DNA of 15,226 nucleotides from an uncultured Clostridia bacterium (lineage in GTDB: Bacteria; Bacillota; Clostridia; Oscillospirales; Oscillospiraceae), in contig CALYTU010000023.1 in assembly GCA_945487445.1 (NCBI GenBank), positions 1-15,226 of the forward strand. Reading direction: 5' to 3'. Shown piece after piece: positions 1 to 6,138 of this stretch (its first letter is position 1; every line of letters starts with the position of its first letter). A program made the translations under genes and the position numbers. Under the pieces are notes generated by a model. The model did not search any database, was not told the origin of the DNA, and saw only the letters and a program-made list of their open reading frames with translations.

Positions 1-155
1 AAACCAGCCTGATCCTTGGTGCGCTCGTTGAATTCCTTGATGAACTGGGAAATGTTGACACCGTGCTGGCCCAGAGCGGGACCAACCGGAGGAGAAGCGG
101 TTGCCTTAGCAGCCGGAATCTGCAGCTTGATATAACCAGTAACTTTCTGTGCCAT
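1..155 (-). CDS. rplK: 50S ribosomal protein L11, N-terminal part (cut by window edge)
   Basis: Partial gene. The visible 51 or so residues start MAQKVTGYIKLQIPAAKA and contain the L11 signature around PPVGPALGQHGVNI, the proline/glycine-rich N-terminal domain that contacts 23S rRNA in the GTPase-associated centre. The start ATG (153-155) is preceded by a strong AGGAGGTGC ribosome binding site at 161-169. It follows nusG by 82 nt on the same strand, which is the standard nusG-rplK order, so it is very probably co-transcribed from the rpmG promoter. The rest of the gene, and presumably rplA, lie beyond the left edge. Identity is certain from the conserved motif; nothing odd is visible in the part present. 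Confidence 0.96.
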   Translation of the reverse strand, partial: MAQKVTGYIKLQIPAAKATASPPVGPALGQHGVNISQFIKEFNERTKDQAG

Positions 156-237
156 GAAAAGCACCTCCTAATAAAAAGTGGTAATTTGGCGGGGACGGAA
201 CCCCTCCCACGTTCTGACCGCCCGGGGGGCGATCGGG

Positions 238-765
238 TCAATCGGAGATGGTCTCCACCTGATCGAGCTCCAGCTCGATCGGGGTTTCGCGCCCGAACAT
301 GGAAACAATGACGCGAACACTGTTTTTGTCGATATCCAGCGCCTCGACCTTTCCGGTGAAGGAGGTCAGAGGGCCGTCCGTGATGCGGACCGTGTCGCCG
401 ACGTTGTAGGCAACAACAATCTCATGGCGCTCCACGCCCCACTGGATGGTCTCCTTTTCGCTCAGGGGAGAGGGGTTGGTGCTGCTGGCACCGACGAAGC
501 CCGTGACGCCGCGAACGTTGCGGACGATGTACCAGGTCTCACTGTTCATCACCATTTTGATGAGCACATAGCCGGGAAACAGCTTCCGTTCGTAGGTCTT
601 GGGGCCGTTGTCTGTCAACTCGGTGACGGTCTCCATGGGGATTGCAACCTCGCAGATGACGTCCTGGAGCTGGCGGTTTTCGATGGTCTTCTCGATGGTA
701 GCCTTGACCGTATTCTCATAGCCGGAATAGGTCTGCACGACATACCACTGTGCGCTCTCTGCCAT
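238..765 (-). CDS. nusG: transcription termination/antitermination protein NusG
   Basis: A 175-residue protein of the normal bacterial NusG length. The N-terminal NGN domain (about residues 1-115) opens with WYVVQTYSGYE and carries the conserved RKLFPGYVLIKM segment that binds the RNA polymerase clamp. The C-terminal KOW domain (about 120-175) shows VGDTVRITDGPLTSFTGKV, the part that contacts NusE/S10 or Rho in the family. The gene starts 6 nt after the secE stop with only a poor Shine-Dalgarno match (GGG ... CCGGC), so translation is likely coupled to secE. The order rpmG-secE-nusG-rplK is the classic bacterial arrangement linking translocation, transcription elongation and ribosome synthesis. 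Confidence 0.98.
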   Translation of the reverse strand: MAESAQWYVVQTYSGYENTVKATIEKTIENRQLQDVICEVAIPMETVTELTDNGPKTYERKLFPGYVLIKMVMNSETWYIVRNVRGVTGFVGASSTNPSPLSEKETIQWGVERHEIVVAYNVGDTVRITDGPLTSFTGKVEALDIDKNSVRVIVSMFGRETPIELELDQVETISD

Positions 766-771
766 GCCGGA

Positions 772-1002
772 TTACCCGATCAGGCCGAGCAGGGCTTTGA
801 TGCCCTCATAGGCCAGATAGTCAATCAGACCGATCACGATCGCGAAAATGATGGAAACAACGATTACGACCAGCGTGTTGTTGAGGACCTGAGACCAAGT
901 GGGCCACACGACCTTTTTCAGCTCGCTCTTCATGCCGCGGAACCATTTGTTCAGGCTGCTCCACTTGCGCTTGAACCAGTTTTCCGTTTTGACTTCAGCC
1001 AT
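772..1002 (-). CDS. secE: preprotein translocase subunit SecE
   Basis: A 76-residue protein with the compact Gram-positive SecE layout: a charged cytoplasmic amphipathic helix (about residues 8-40, containing the conserved MKSELKKVVWPTWSQ motif) followed by a single membrane segment (about 42-65, rich in V, I and L). SecE clamps SecY in the SecYEG channel of the cytoplasmic membrane. A GGAAGGGAG ribosome binding site lies 7 nt before the ATG, in the 18 nt gap after rpmG. Downstream, nusG follows after 6 nt. The WPT motif and position make the call secure. Confidence 0.97.
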   Translation of the reverse strand: MAEVKTENWFKRKWSSLNKWFRGMKSELKKVVWPTWSQVLNNTLVVIVVSIIFAIVIGLIDYLAYEGIKALLGLIG

Positions 1003-1020
1003 GGTTGTTCTCCCTTCCGC

Positions 1021-1170
1021 TTACTTCGTCTCAGTGTGAAGCGTGTGTTTCTTGCAGAATCTGCAATACTTCTTCATTTCGAGCCGGTCAGGGTCGTTTT
1101 TCTTGTTCTTCATGGAGTTGTAGTTTCTCTGCTTGCATTCGGAACATCTGAGAGTAATCTTTACGCGCAT
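1021..1170 (-). CDS. rpmG: 50S ribosomal protein L33 (zinc-binding form)
   Basis: A 49-residue ORF beginning MRVKITLRCSECKQRNY and ending KHTLHTETK, the length and sequence pattern of bacterial L33. Both CxxC pairs are present (C9/C12 and C36/C39), so this is the zinc-coordinating C+ form rather than the cysteine-free form made under zinc limitation in some Firmicutes. The ATG (1168-1170) is preceded by AAGGAGGTGCC at close spacing. It is the first gene of the rpmG-secE-nusG-rplK unit and lies about 280 nt downstream of a strong promoter, behind a long structured leader. Confidence 0.95.
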   Translation of the reverse strand: MRVKITLRCSECKQRNYNSMKNKKNDPDRLEMKKYCRFCKKHTLHTETK

Positions 1171-1200
1171 TACGGCACCTCCTTAAAAAATTGCCTCCCT

Positions 1201-1415
1201 GTATCACCGCGGCTATAAAAGATTTAGCGGGGTGCAAGTCCCCATCCACGGCTGATACTATTATCTAATAAAACCGTTTCATATCTTTGGGGTCAGATTC
1301 GTGCCATACGTTGTTGACGTCCTTGCCGGGCGTTAAGCCCGTCTGGGTTCTCCGCCTCGTCTGGTGCAAATCTGCCTCGCAAATCTTTTGAAAGCGTTCG
1401 ATCAGATAATAGTAT
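1201..1415 (-). other. structured 5' leader RNA of the rpmG-secE-nusG-rplK transcript
   Basis: Between the promoter and rpmG lie about 280 nt without a convincing ORF but with strong pairing on the transcribed (minus) strand. Helix A pairs 1415-1401 with 1269-1255 over 15 bp (one G-U). It encloses about 130 nt containing a CGGGC/GCCCG hairpin (near 1328-1342) and a CAGATTTG/CGAATCTG helix. Helix B pairs 1258-1246 with 1212-1201 (12 bp, one bulged G, one G-U) and holds a GGGG/CCCC hairpin (1243-1229). The strands of A and B overlap by 4 nt (1255-1258). A run of six U follows helix B by about 10 nt, just before the rpmG ribosome binding site. I do not recognise a named riboswitch or ribosomal-protein leader. 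Pairing is seen directly; a regulatory role is inference. Confidence 0.6.
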
Positions 1416-1457
1416 GAAAGGGCGCACAAAAAAGAGCCCCTCTCACAGGTATTGAAA

Positions 1458-1485
1458 GTATAGCACAGAACGAACCCGATGTCAA
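1458..1485 (-). promoter_or_regulatory. sigma-A promoter of the rpmG-secE-nusG-rplK operon
   Basis: On the minus strand, TTGACA (1480-1485) and TATACT (1458-1463) are separated by exactly 17 bp: a perfect -35 and a one-mismatch -10. Transcription should start near 1450, leaving about 280 nt of leader before rpmG. It points away from the ruvX promoter 31 bp further on. Confidence 0.8.
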
Positions 1486-1515
1486 TTATAATTTCCGGTT
1501 TTTCATAGAAATTCG

Positions 1516-1544
1516 TTGACATTCCGCCCGAAAGCGGATAACAT
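1516..1544 (+). promoter_or_regulatory. sigma-A promoter of ruvX
   Basis: TTGACA (1516-1521) and TAACAT (1539-1544) with a 17 bp spacer, about 45 bp upstream of the ruvX start. The spacer holds a short CCGC/GCGG inverted repeat. It is divergent from the rpmG promoter. Confidence 0.65.
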
Positions 1545-1589
1545 GATGAAGGATGGTTTTTTGCGTATCACAGAAGGGCAGGTGTGTTT

Positions 1590-2024
1590 ATGAAGGTTCT
1601 TGCCATCGACTACGGCGACGCCCGGACAGGGATTGCCGTCTCCGACCTCACAGGCTCCATTGTGGGTTTTACCACCGTCATCCACAGTTGGAATCAGGGA
1701 AAAACAATTCAGGAGATCCTCCGCCTGACGCGGGAGCAGGGGGTGGAGCGGGTCGTCATGGGCTATCCCAGGAATATGGACGGCTCCGAGGGCCCCAGGG
1801 CGGAGCTTTACCGGGCCTTTGCGTCGGACCTGGAGCAGGCTCTCGGGATGCCCGTCCGCCTCTGGGACGAGCGGCGGACCACGGTCGAGGCTCACAATAT
1901 TCTGACACAGACCGGTTATCACGGGAAGAAACGCAAAAACACGGTGGACGCTGTGGCGGCCAGTCTGATTCTGGAAGGCTATTTGAGCTGGCTCCGGCTG
2001 CACCCGGACGATCAGCGTTCTTAA
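1590..2024 (+). CDS. ruvX: RuvX/YqgF family RNase H-fold nuclease
   Basis: A 144-residue protein of the YqgF/RuvX family: an RNase H-like fold, described in the family as a putative Holliday-junction resolvase and implicated in 16S rRNA 5' processing. Motifs seen: VLAIDYGDARTGIAVSD with metal-binding D7; GYPRNMDGSEG at about 58-68; DER at 93-95; and NTVDAVAASLIL with D120. The ATG at 1590 is chosen because the protein then begins MKVLAIDYG as in the family and an AGGGCAGG ribosome binding site lies 7 nt upstream. A GTG at 1584 would add two residues. The stop codon sits in the loop of a 9 bp hairpin (2011-2035), and a stronger terminator follows. Confidence 0.94.
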   Translation: MKVLAIDYGDARTGIAVSDLTGSIVGFTTVIHSWNQGKTIQEILRLTREQGVERVVMGYPRNMDGSEGPRAELYRAFASDLEQALGMPVRLWDERRTTVEAHNILTQTGYHGKKRKNTVDAVAASLILEGYLSWLRLHPDDQRS

Positions 2025-2035
2025 AAAACGCTGAT
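2011..2035 (+). other. hairpin enclosing the ruvX stop codon
   Basis: ATCAGCGTT (2011-2019) and AACGCTGAT (2027-2035) form a perfect 9 bp inverted repeat with a 7 nt loop that contains the TAA stop (2022-2024). No clear T-run follows, so by itself it is not a canonical terminator. It may protect the mRNA 3' end or act with the terminator 25 bp downstream. Confidence 0.55.
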
Positions 2036-2059
2036 TCTGTCACTTCATTCCAGAATTAC

Positions 2060-2099
2060 AGACCCGCGGAGGGCTTTTGTCCTCCGCGGGTCTGTTTTC
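2060..2099 (+). terminator. Rho-independent terminator shared by convergent ruvX and the transpeptidase gene
   Basis: A perfect 13 bp GC-rich stem pairs 2060-2072 with 2081-2093 around an 8 nt loop, followed on the plus strand by TGTTTTC. It lies between the ends of two convergent genes. On the minus strand the tail is weaker (TGTAATTCT), so termination there is likely but less efficient. Confidence 0.88.
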
Positions 2100-2106
2100 A
2101 CATACA

Positions 2107-4152
2107 TCAGTAAATCGTGACAGAAGTGCCGGGCGTAACTGTCTGAAGAATCTTGACCATATCTTCCTCTGATACGGCGACGCAGCCGCCGGTGGGGCTG
2201 TCGGGACCGCGCCAGCAGTGCAGGAAAATGGCGTTGCCCGCATAGGGGGCGTTGGCCCGGTTGTAGCCCAGGTCGATGAGATAGGCGTAGGGAACGTCAT
2301 AGTCGATCAGATGCTCGTCCTCGCTGTGATCCACGTCGGGTTCTTCGCTGCCGAAAATGAGTTGGTTGTATTTCAGGCCGTTGCTGCCCGTGGCGCACCA
2401 GTACATATCATCGGTGATCTTGGTATAGGGCAGAAGGCTGCCGGGGTCGTCCTTGATGCCGTAGGCCTCGCCCAGCGTCCAAGTGCCCAGGGGGGTCTTG
2501 GTGTCGCCTTCGGACTGCTTGCCGGGCCCGTTTTTGCCTACCACGGCGGGGCAGGAAAAGATTTTCTCATACTTCCCGTCCTTGGCCTGATAGATGGAAA
2601 GGGTGGCGTGGAAATCGCCGTCGATTGCGCATTGAACGCCGATTCGGTATTCGCCGTTGCGCTCGGTGGAGATGGGCTGTCCGAAGATGGTCTTCTCCAC
2701 CTCCTCCTGGGAGATGACGTTCTTGTAACGCTTGTAGTTGGCCATGTCCAACCGGCTCCAGACCAGCAAACCGGCGAGAACCAGGGATAAGACGGTCAGC
2801 AGTGCAATCAGTGTTTCGGCTTTTTTGTTCGTTGTACTCTCCTTTTTTATTTTAATTTGTGCTGACCGGGCCTCCAGCAGGCCCAGATTCAGCCAGAAAA
2901 AGGGCATGACGATGACGGAAGAGAAGCAGAAGAGCATGGCGCAGAGAAAAGAGAGCAGACCGCCTCCCAGAAGCGCCGCAGCTCCGTCCTTGCGGTTTCG
3001 GACCCAGTGGACCAGCGCGGAGCCGACCACCGTCAGCCAGCTTAAAAGGGCGGGGAGCCCCTGGCAATAGAGAATGTGCAAGGGGTAACAGTGTGCGTCT
3101 GTGATGGTGGCGCGGGCCGCCACATTGCCGGCCTCGTCCAGGCGGACAAACGGGGCGAGGCCGGAGTATCGGGCCATGTCCGGCCCGACGCCAAACCAGA
3201 GCCTATCCGGGACGCGCTCCAGCATTTGCCTCCAGATATAGAAGCGGCCGGTGCCGAAGCTGTCGTCGAAACGGCCGTGGAGGAGCTCGTGGAGCTCGTG
3301 GAGTACGCTGCCGGGAAGGTCAAAGCGCCAGAGCAAGGCCGGCATCGCCAGAGCCAATCCGCCGAACAGCAGAAGCAGCCACTTCCGCATCCGGTCCGGA
3401 CAGAGGATCAGAAGACAAAGGACCGCGCCCATCGCAAGCCCCACAAGCCCGCAGAGCACCCGCAGCCAGATCAGAATGCCGACGCAGGCGGCGGCCAGCG
3501 CCAGGCTTGGCCAGCCCTGCCGGGGCTTCTGCCGACAGGCACGGAGGACCAGAATGGGAACCGTCATTGCCAGAAAAGCCGATACAATGTCCACGTTTCC
3601 GATGGTCCCGGCGTAGGCGCCCTTGTACCGGACTCCGTAGCCGTCGTAGTAATTCAGGTTTCCGGGATAGAGCTTCAGAGGGTTGCCGCCCAGCATTTGC
3701 AAAAAGCAGAGCAGGCAGAAAGCTACCATTGTCCAGAACAGGACCCGGAACAGGCGCTCCGTGGGATTACCCCACCGGGAGACGATCAGAAACAGGAGCA
3801 CATAGAGGCTGACAGTCAGGGCTGTTTCGTGGGCGTTGGGGTCAAACCAGGGGTTTCCCTTCTCCACAGGCGACAGGGCCGCGGAGATCAGCGTAAAGCC
3901 CAGGAAGGCCAGAGCCGCGAGCTGCGCGGGCGTCACGCTGCGAAAGCCCTTTACCCGCAGATCTCGGACCAGATACAGGACCCCGACCCCCAGCAGCAGG
4001 CCGCTCAGGCCATAGAAGAGCCAGGTCTTGGCCTGGGAGATCCCGGAATAGCCTGCAAACCCCGGGAACAGCAGATAGACGGCGATGAACAGGCCGACCC
4101 AGACCTCGATCCAGTCGGTTGTTTGCCTGCGGCGTTGATGGGGCTTTCCCAA
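2107..4152 (-). CDS. O-antigen-ligase-like membrane protein fused to an L,D-transpeptidase domain
   Basis: A 681-residue ORF with two parts. Residues 1 to about 430 are polytopic membrane protein with Wzy_C (O-antigen ligase/polymerase) features: GTGRFYIWRQMLERVP plus GVGPD (about 300-325) and DAHCYPLHILYCQGLPALL (352-370), the family's usual H..L...GLP loop. Residues 442-681 form a typical membrane-anchored YkuD-type L,D-transpeptidase: a membrane anchor at 446-466, TPLGTWTLGEAYGI at about 553-566, and catalytic H645 and C657 in a PTGGCVAV motif. Such enzymes cross-link or modify peptidoglycan stem peptides outside the membrane. The start is TTG at 4152 because an in-frame TGA lies three codons upstream; GGGGTGA precedes it. 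The junction keeps a Shine-Dalgarno sequence before an ACG codon (2830-2832), so this looks like two genes recently joined. An assembly error or variant stop is the alternative. Confidence 0.85.
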   Translation of the reverse strand: MGKPHQRRRQTTDWIEVWVGLFIAVYLLFPGFAGYSGISQAKTWLFYGLSGLLLGVGVLYLVRDLRVKGFRSVTPAQLAALAFLGFTLISAALSPVEKGNPWFDPNAHETALTVSLYVLLFLIVSRWGNPTERLFRVLFWTMVAFCLLCFLQMLGGNPLKLYPGNLNYYDGYGVRYKGAYAGTIGNVDIVSAFLAMTVPILVLRACRQKPRQGWPSLALAAACVGILIWLRVLCGLVGLAMGAVLCLLILCPDRMRKWLLLLFGGLALAMPALLWRFDLPGSVLHELHELLHGRFDDSFGTGRFYIWRQMLERVPDRLWFGVGPDMARYSGLAPFVRLDEAGNVAARATITDAHCYPLHILYCQGLPALLSWLTVVGSALVHWVRNRKDGAAALLGGGLLSFLCAMLFCFSSVIVMPFFWLNLGLLEARSAQIKIKKESTTNKKAETLIALLTVLSLVLAGLLVWSRLDMANYKRYKNVISQEEVEKTIFGQPISTERNGEYRIGVQCAIDGDFHATLSIYQAKDGKYEKIFSCPAVVGKNGPGKQSEGDTKTPLGTWTLGEAYGIKDDPGSLLPYTKITDDMYWCATGSNGLKYNQLIFGSEEPDVDHSEDEHLIDYDVPYAYLIDLGYNRANAPYAGNAIFLHCWRGPDSPTGGCVAVSEEDMVKILQTVTPGTSVTIY
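2830..2844 (-). promoter_or_regulatory. relic internal ribosome binding site and ACG 'start' at the ligase/transpeptidase junction
   Basis: On the minus strand, AAGGAGAG (2837-2844) sits with a 6 nt spacer after GGAG before ACG (2830-2832). The ACG is followed by AAC AAA AAA GCC, giving NKKAETLIALLTVL, an ideal N-terminus and signal anchor for a 241-residue transpeptidase. A single base change ATG to ACG would explain it. Low-level initiation at ACG cannot be excluded. Confidence 0.55.
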
Positions 4153-4199
4153 AGCTTCTCACCCCGTTTTGTATCGCATTGTTTCGGAACAGACATAGG

Positions 4200-4240
4200 G
4201 AACTCCAATAAAATGCAGTTGGGAGCCTTTTATGGAGTTC
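4200..4240 (-). other. hairpin in the region upstream of the ligase/transpeptidase gene
   Basis: GAACTCC (4200-4206) pairs with GGAGTTC (4234-4240), and ATAAAA (4208-4213) pairs with TTTTAT (4228-4233). This gives a 13 bp stem with one bulge and a 14 nt loop, about 50 bp before the TTG start. No T-run follows on either strand, so it is not an obvious terminator. The 156 bp gap otherwise shows no promoter I would defend; the gene may be co-transcribed with the zinc-ribbon gene upstream. Confidence 0.45.
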
Positions 4241-4308
4241 GCGTAGGGTGCAGCGGAGCGCCGAGCTCAAAAGACAGTAATCGGCGTTTCGTTATGATTC
4301 CAAGAGGG

Positions 4309-5994
4309 TCACTCCATGTACGAGAACAGACTCTGGAGCGATTGGGCCTTTTCCTGGATGCGTGCGATCAGGTCCTGGAGCTCCTGTTCGCTGAGCTTCA
4401 GAATCTCGATGGGTTTGGCGCTGGGCGGCGCAATGGCGTCGGTCTTGCCGGAGATGGTGAACACCTGATTGCTTTCCATCTCGTAGCCGTCGTCACTCTC
4501 GCTCTGCTCCAGGGAGAAGCGGAAGCCGCCATCCACCGGAACCAAATGCAGGGCGGGGCCTTCCTGCAGCTCGCCGTCCTCTTCGTAGGTAATGGCTCCG
4601 TCGGAATCCTGGTAGATCAGGGTGTACGGACCGTCTTCATAGCCGTACTCGGCCCCGTCGCTGTCCTCATGCTTGGTGGTGACGGTGAGCCGAAGCTGTC
4701 CGTCGGCGTTTTGCAGGGTAATGTCGGCGGTATCGGTGGTGGTGCAGGTGCTGGATCGGTTTATGTTCTTGCAGGTAATATGCTCCCAGGGATTCTGCTC
4801 GCCGCACAGACGCAGCTCGGTTTCGACGGGATCGCCGTCATCGTCAACCACCAGCCAGATCCCAACCAGCTTGCCGTCCGCCACATAGAACTCCTGATTT
4901 TTCAGCTTTTCGTTGATCTGGCCGAGGGAGGAAATCATCATCTTTGCGTAAAGATCGTTCAAGTTCAGATCCGCCAGATCGTCCATACTCTCGATTTTGG
5001 GCATTCCCGTATTTCCCAGATCGGTTTTTTCATACATCCGCTTCAGCGCATCCCGGTCCCATGTCAGGGTGTAGGTGACGCCCTCAGTTCCGAAGTGCGG
5101 TGTTCCATCGAGCCTGACCGTACCGAAGGAGTCCCGGAGCTTGCTCCAGTCCTCGCCGTAGGCGGCCTCCAGAGCTTCTTCCAGTCCGTTTTCCGTGTTG
5201 ACGGTCATCGTATCCAGCTTTTCGGGGAGTTGGAGACCGGAGAGCTTGGCGAGGGCGGAGGCGTTCCACTGCTTTGCCAGATCCTTCACCGGGAGAGACA
5301 GGGCCTCGCCCTCCTCCAAAATGGCCGTGGAGCCCACCTGAATCTGCGTCTCGTCAAAATAGAGGGTAAAGGGGAGCTCCGTTTCCCGCATGTTATAGCT
5401 GCCTGTGACCTGTCCGCGCTTTGCTTGCTGATCCAGGTCCAGATTCAGCCGAATGCCGGCCTCGCCGCCCTGTGTGTTGCCGTCGTAGGTATAGGAATAG
5501 CTGTTCATGCTCTCAAGGCCCATGTGAATTGCCTCGCCGGCCGAAATCCGATCCGTGTTCTCCAAAATGGAATGGAGGTTCGGCAGAGACTCCGTGTAAG
5601 CCTTGAGCTCGGAAAGGCTGCGGTCGGCCGCCTGAAGCAGCTTGTTATCGGACTTGCTTCTGTTCGTCAGGAACCAGACGCCGCCGACCACCAGAGCCGC
5701 CAGGGTGACACAGCCCAAGCCGATCAGAGCGCCCTTCTTGCCGGAATGCTTTTTGGCAACCACCGGCTGGGCATAGGTCTGCTGGTCGTAGGACGGCTGT
5801 GCGTAGGGCTGCTGGGGATAGGACTGTTGGAAGGTCTGTTGAGGCTCCGCCTGCTGGAAGCCTTGCGAAGGCGCAGCCTGGAATTCCGGCTGTGCCGGCT
5901 CCTGCGCGGATGCGGCGGCAAGAACAGTGCCGCAGTTGGGGCAGAACTTATCGGTATCACCGACCGACCTGCCGCAGTTGGGACAGAACATCAT
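4309..5994 (-). CDS. zinc-ribbon, single-pass membrane protein with a large extracytoplasmic region (function unknown)
   Basis: A 561-residue protein. An N-terminal zinc ribbon is clear: CPNC (C4, C7) and, after 10 residues, CPNC (C18, C21). Residues about 30-80 are a Q/P/Y-rich low-complexity linker, 88-110 a hydrophobic membrane segment, and the remainder a soluble, acidic region presumably outside the cell. It has predicted beta-rich stretches and one stretch resembling a sensor or lipoprotein-like fold, which I cannot name. The start is ATG at 5994: AAGGAGG (6000-6006) lies 5 nt upstream, so an ATG at 6018 would place this site inside the gene. ATG at 5991 is almost as good. Similar zinc-ribbon/TM proteins are common in Clostridia; no enzymatic motif is seen. 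Confidence 0.85.
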   Translation of the reverse strand: MMFCPNCGRSVGDTDKFCPNCGTVLAAASAQEPAQPEFQAAPSQGFQQAEPQQTFQQSYPQQPYAQPSYDQQTYAQPVVAKKHSGKKGALIGLGCVTLAALVVGGVWFLTNRSKSDNKLLQAADRSLSELKAYTESLPNLHSILENTDRISAGEAIHMGLESMNSYSYTYDGNTQGGEAGIRLNLDLDQQAKRGQVTGSYNMRETELPFTLYFDETQIQVGSTAILEEGEALSLPVKDLAKQWNASALAKLSGLQLPEKLDTMTVNTENGLEEALEAAYGEDWSKLRDSFGTVRLDGTPHFGTEGVTYTLTWDRDALKRMYEKTDLGNTGMPKIESMDDLADLNLNDLYAKMMISSLGQINEKLKNQEFYVADGKLVGIWLVVDDDGDPVETELRLCGEQNPWEHITCKNINRSSTCTTTDTADITLQNADGQLRLTVTTKHEDSDGAEYGYEDGPYTLIYQDSDGAITYEEDGELQEGPALHLVPVDGGFRFSLEQSESDDGYEMESNQVFTISGKTDAIAPPSAKPIEILKLSEQELQDLIARIQEKAQSLQSLFSYME

Positions 5995-6020
5995 TGTTTC
6001 CTCCTTTTTTTTGGTCAATC

Positions 6021-6050
6021 TTTATAACGATTTCAATCTGCAAACCACAA
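6021..6050 (-). promoter_or_regulatory. candidate promoter of the zinc-ribbon membrane protein gene
   Basis: On the minus strand TATAAA (6021-6026) lies 18 bp after TTGTGG (6045-6050). The -10 is good and the -35 weak. It is placed 27 bp from the start codon, which fits the gap between this gene and dus. Confidence 0.35.
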
Positions 6051-6114
6051 AAGGGCGCAGCCCCGGAAAAGGCCCGAGGGAAATACGTATCAAAAAAACG
6101 GGTGATCGAAATCC

Positions 6115-6138
6115 GGAAAAAACCAACTCCCGCTGGTT
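6115..6138 (-). terminator. candidate weak terminator after the dus gene
   Basis: On the minus strand AACCA (6134-6138) can pair with TGGTT (6121-6125), followed by T residues to about 6117. An alternative CCCGC/GCGGG pairing overlaps it. The stem is short and overlaps the dus stop codon, so termination is probably partial. Confidence 0.35.

Noticed and set aside
178..1218. A 346-codon plus-strand ORF across nusG, secE and rpmG
   Set aside because: It is entirely antisense to three conserved genes; it is a shadow frame.
1229..1250. A GGGG-TGCAAGT-CCCC hairpin resembling a tRNA T-arm on the plus strand
   Set aside because: No matching acceptor, D or anticodon arm is found upstream, and the loop lacks the usual TTC; it is better explained as part of leader helix B on the minus strand.
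1418..1440. A GTGCGCCC string after a T-run, like the 5' end of a group IIC intron
   Set aside because: No domain V/VI, no reverse transcriptase and no 3' boundary are present.
1265..1522. An 85-codon minus-strand ORF in the rpmG leader
   Set aside because: Its ATG lies upstream of the predicted transcription start, there is no ribosome binding site for an internal start, and the same bases form strong RNA helices.
3076..6027. A 983-codon plus-strand ORF opposite the transpeptidase fusion and zinc-ribbon gene
   Set aside because: It is antisense to two well-supported genes, has no credible ribosome binding site or family match, and its composition reflects the GC-rich codon bias of the minus-strand genes.
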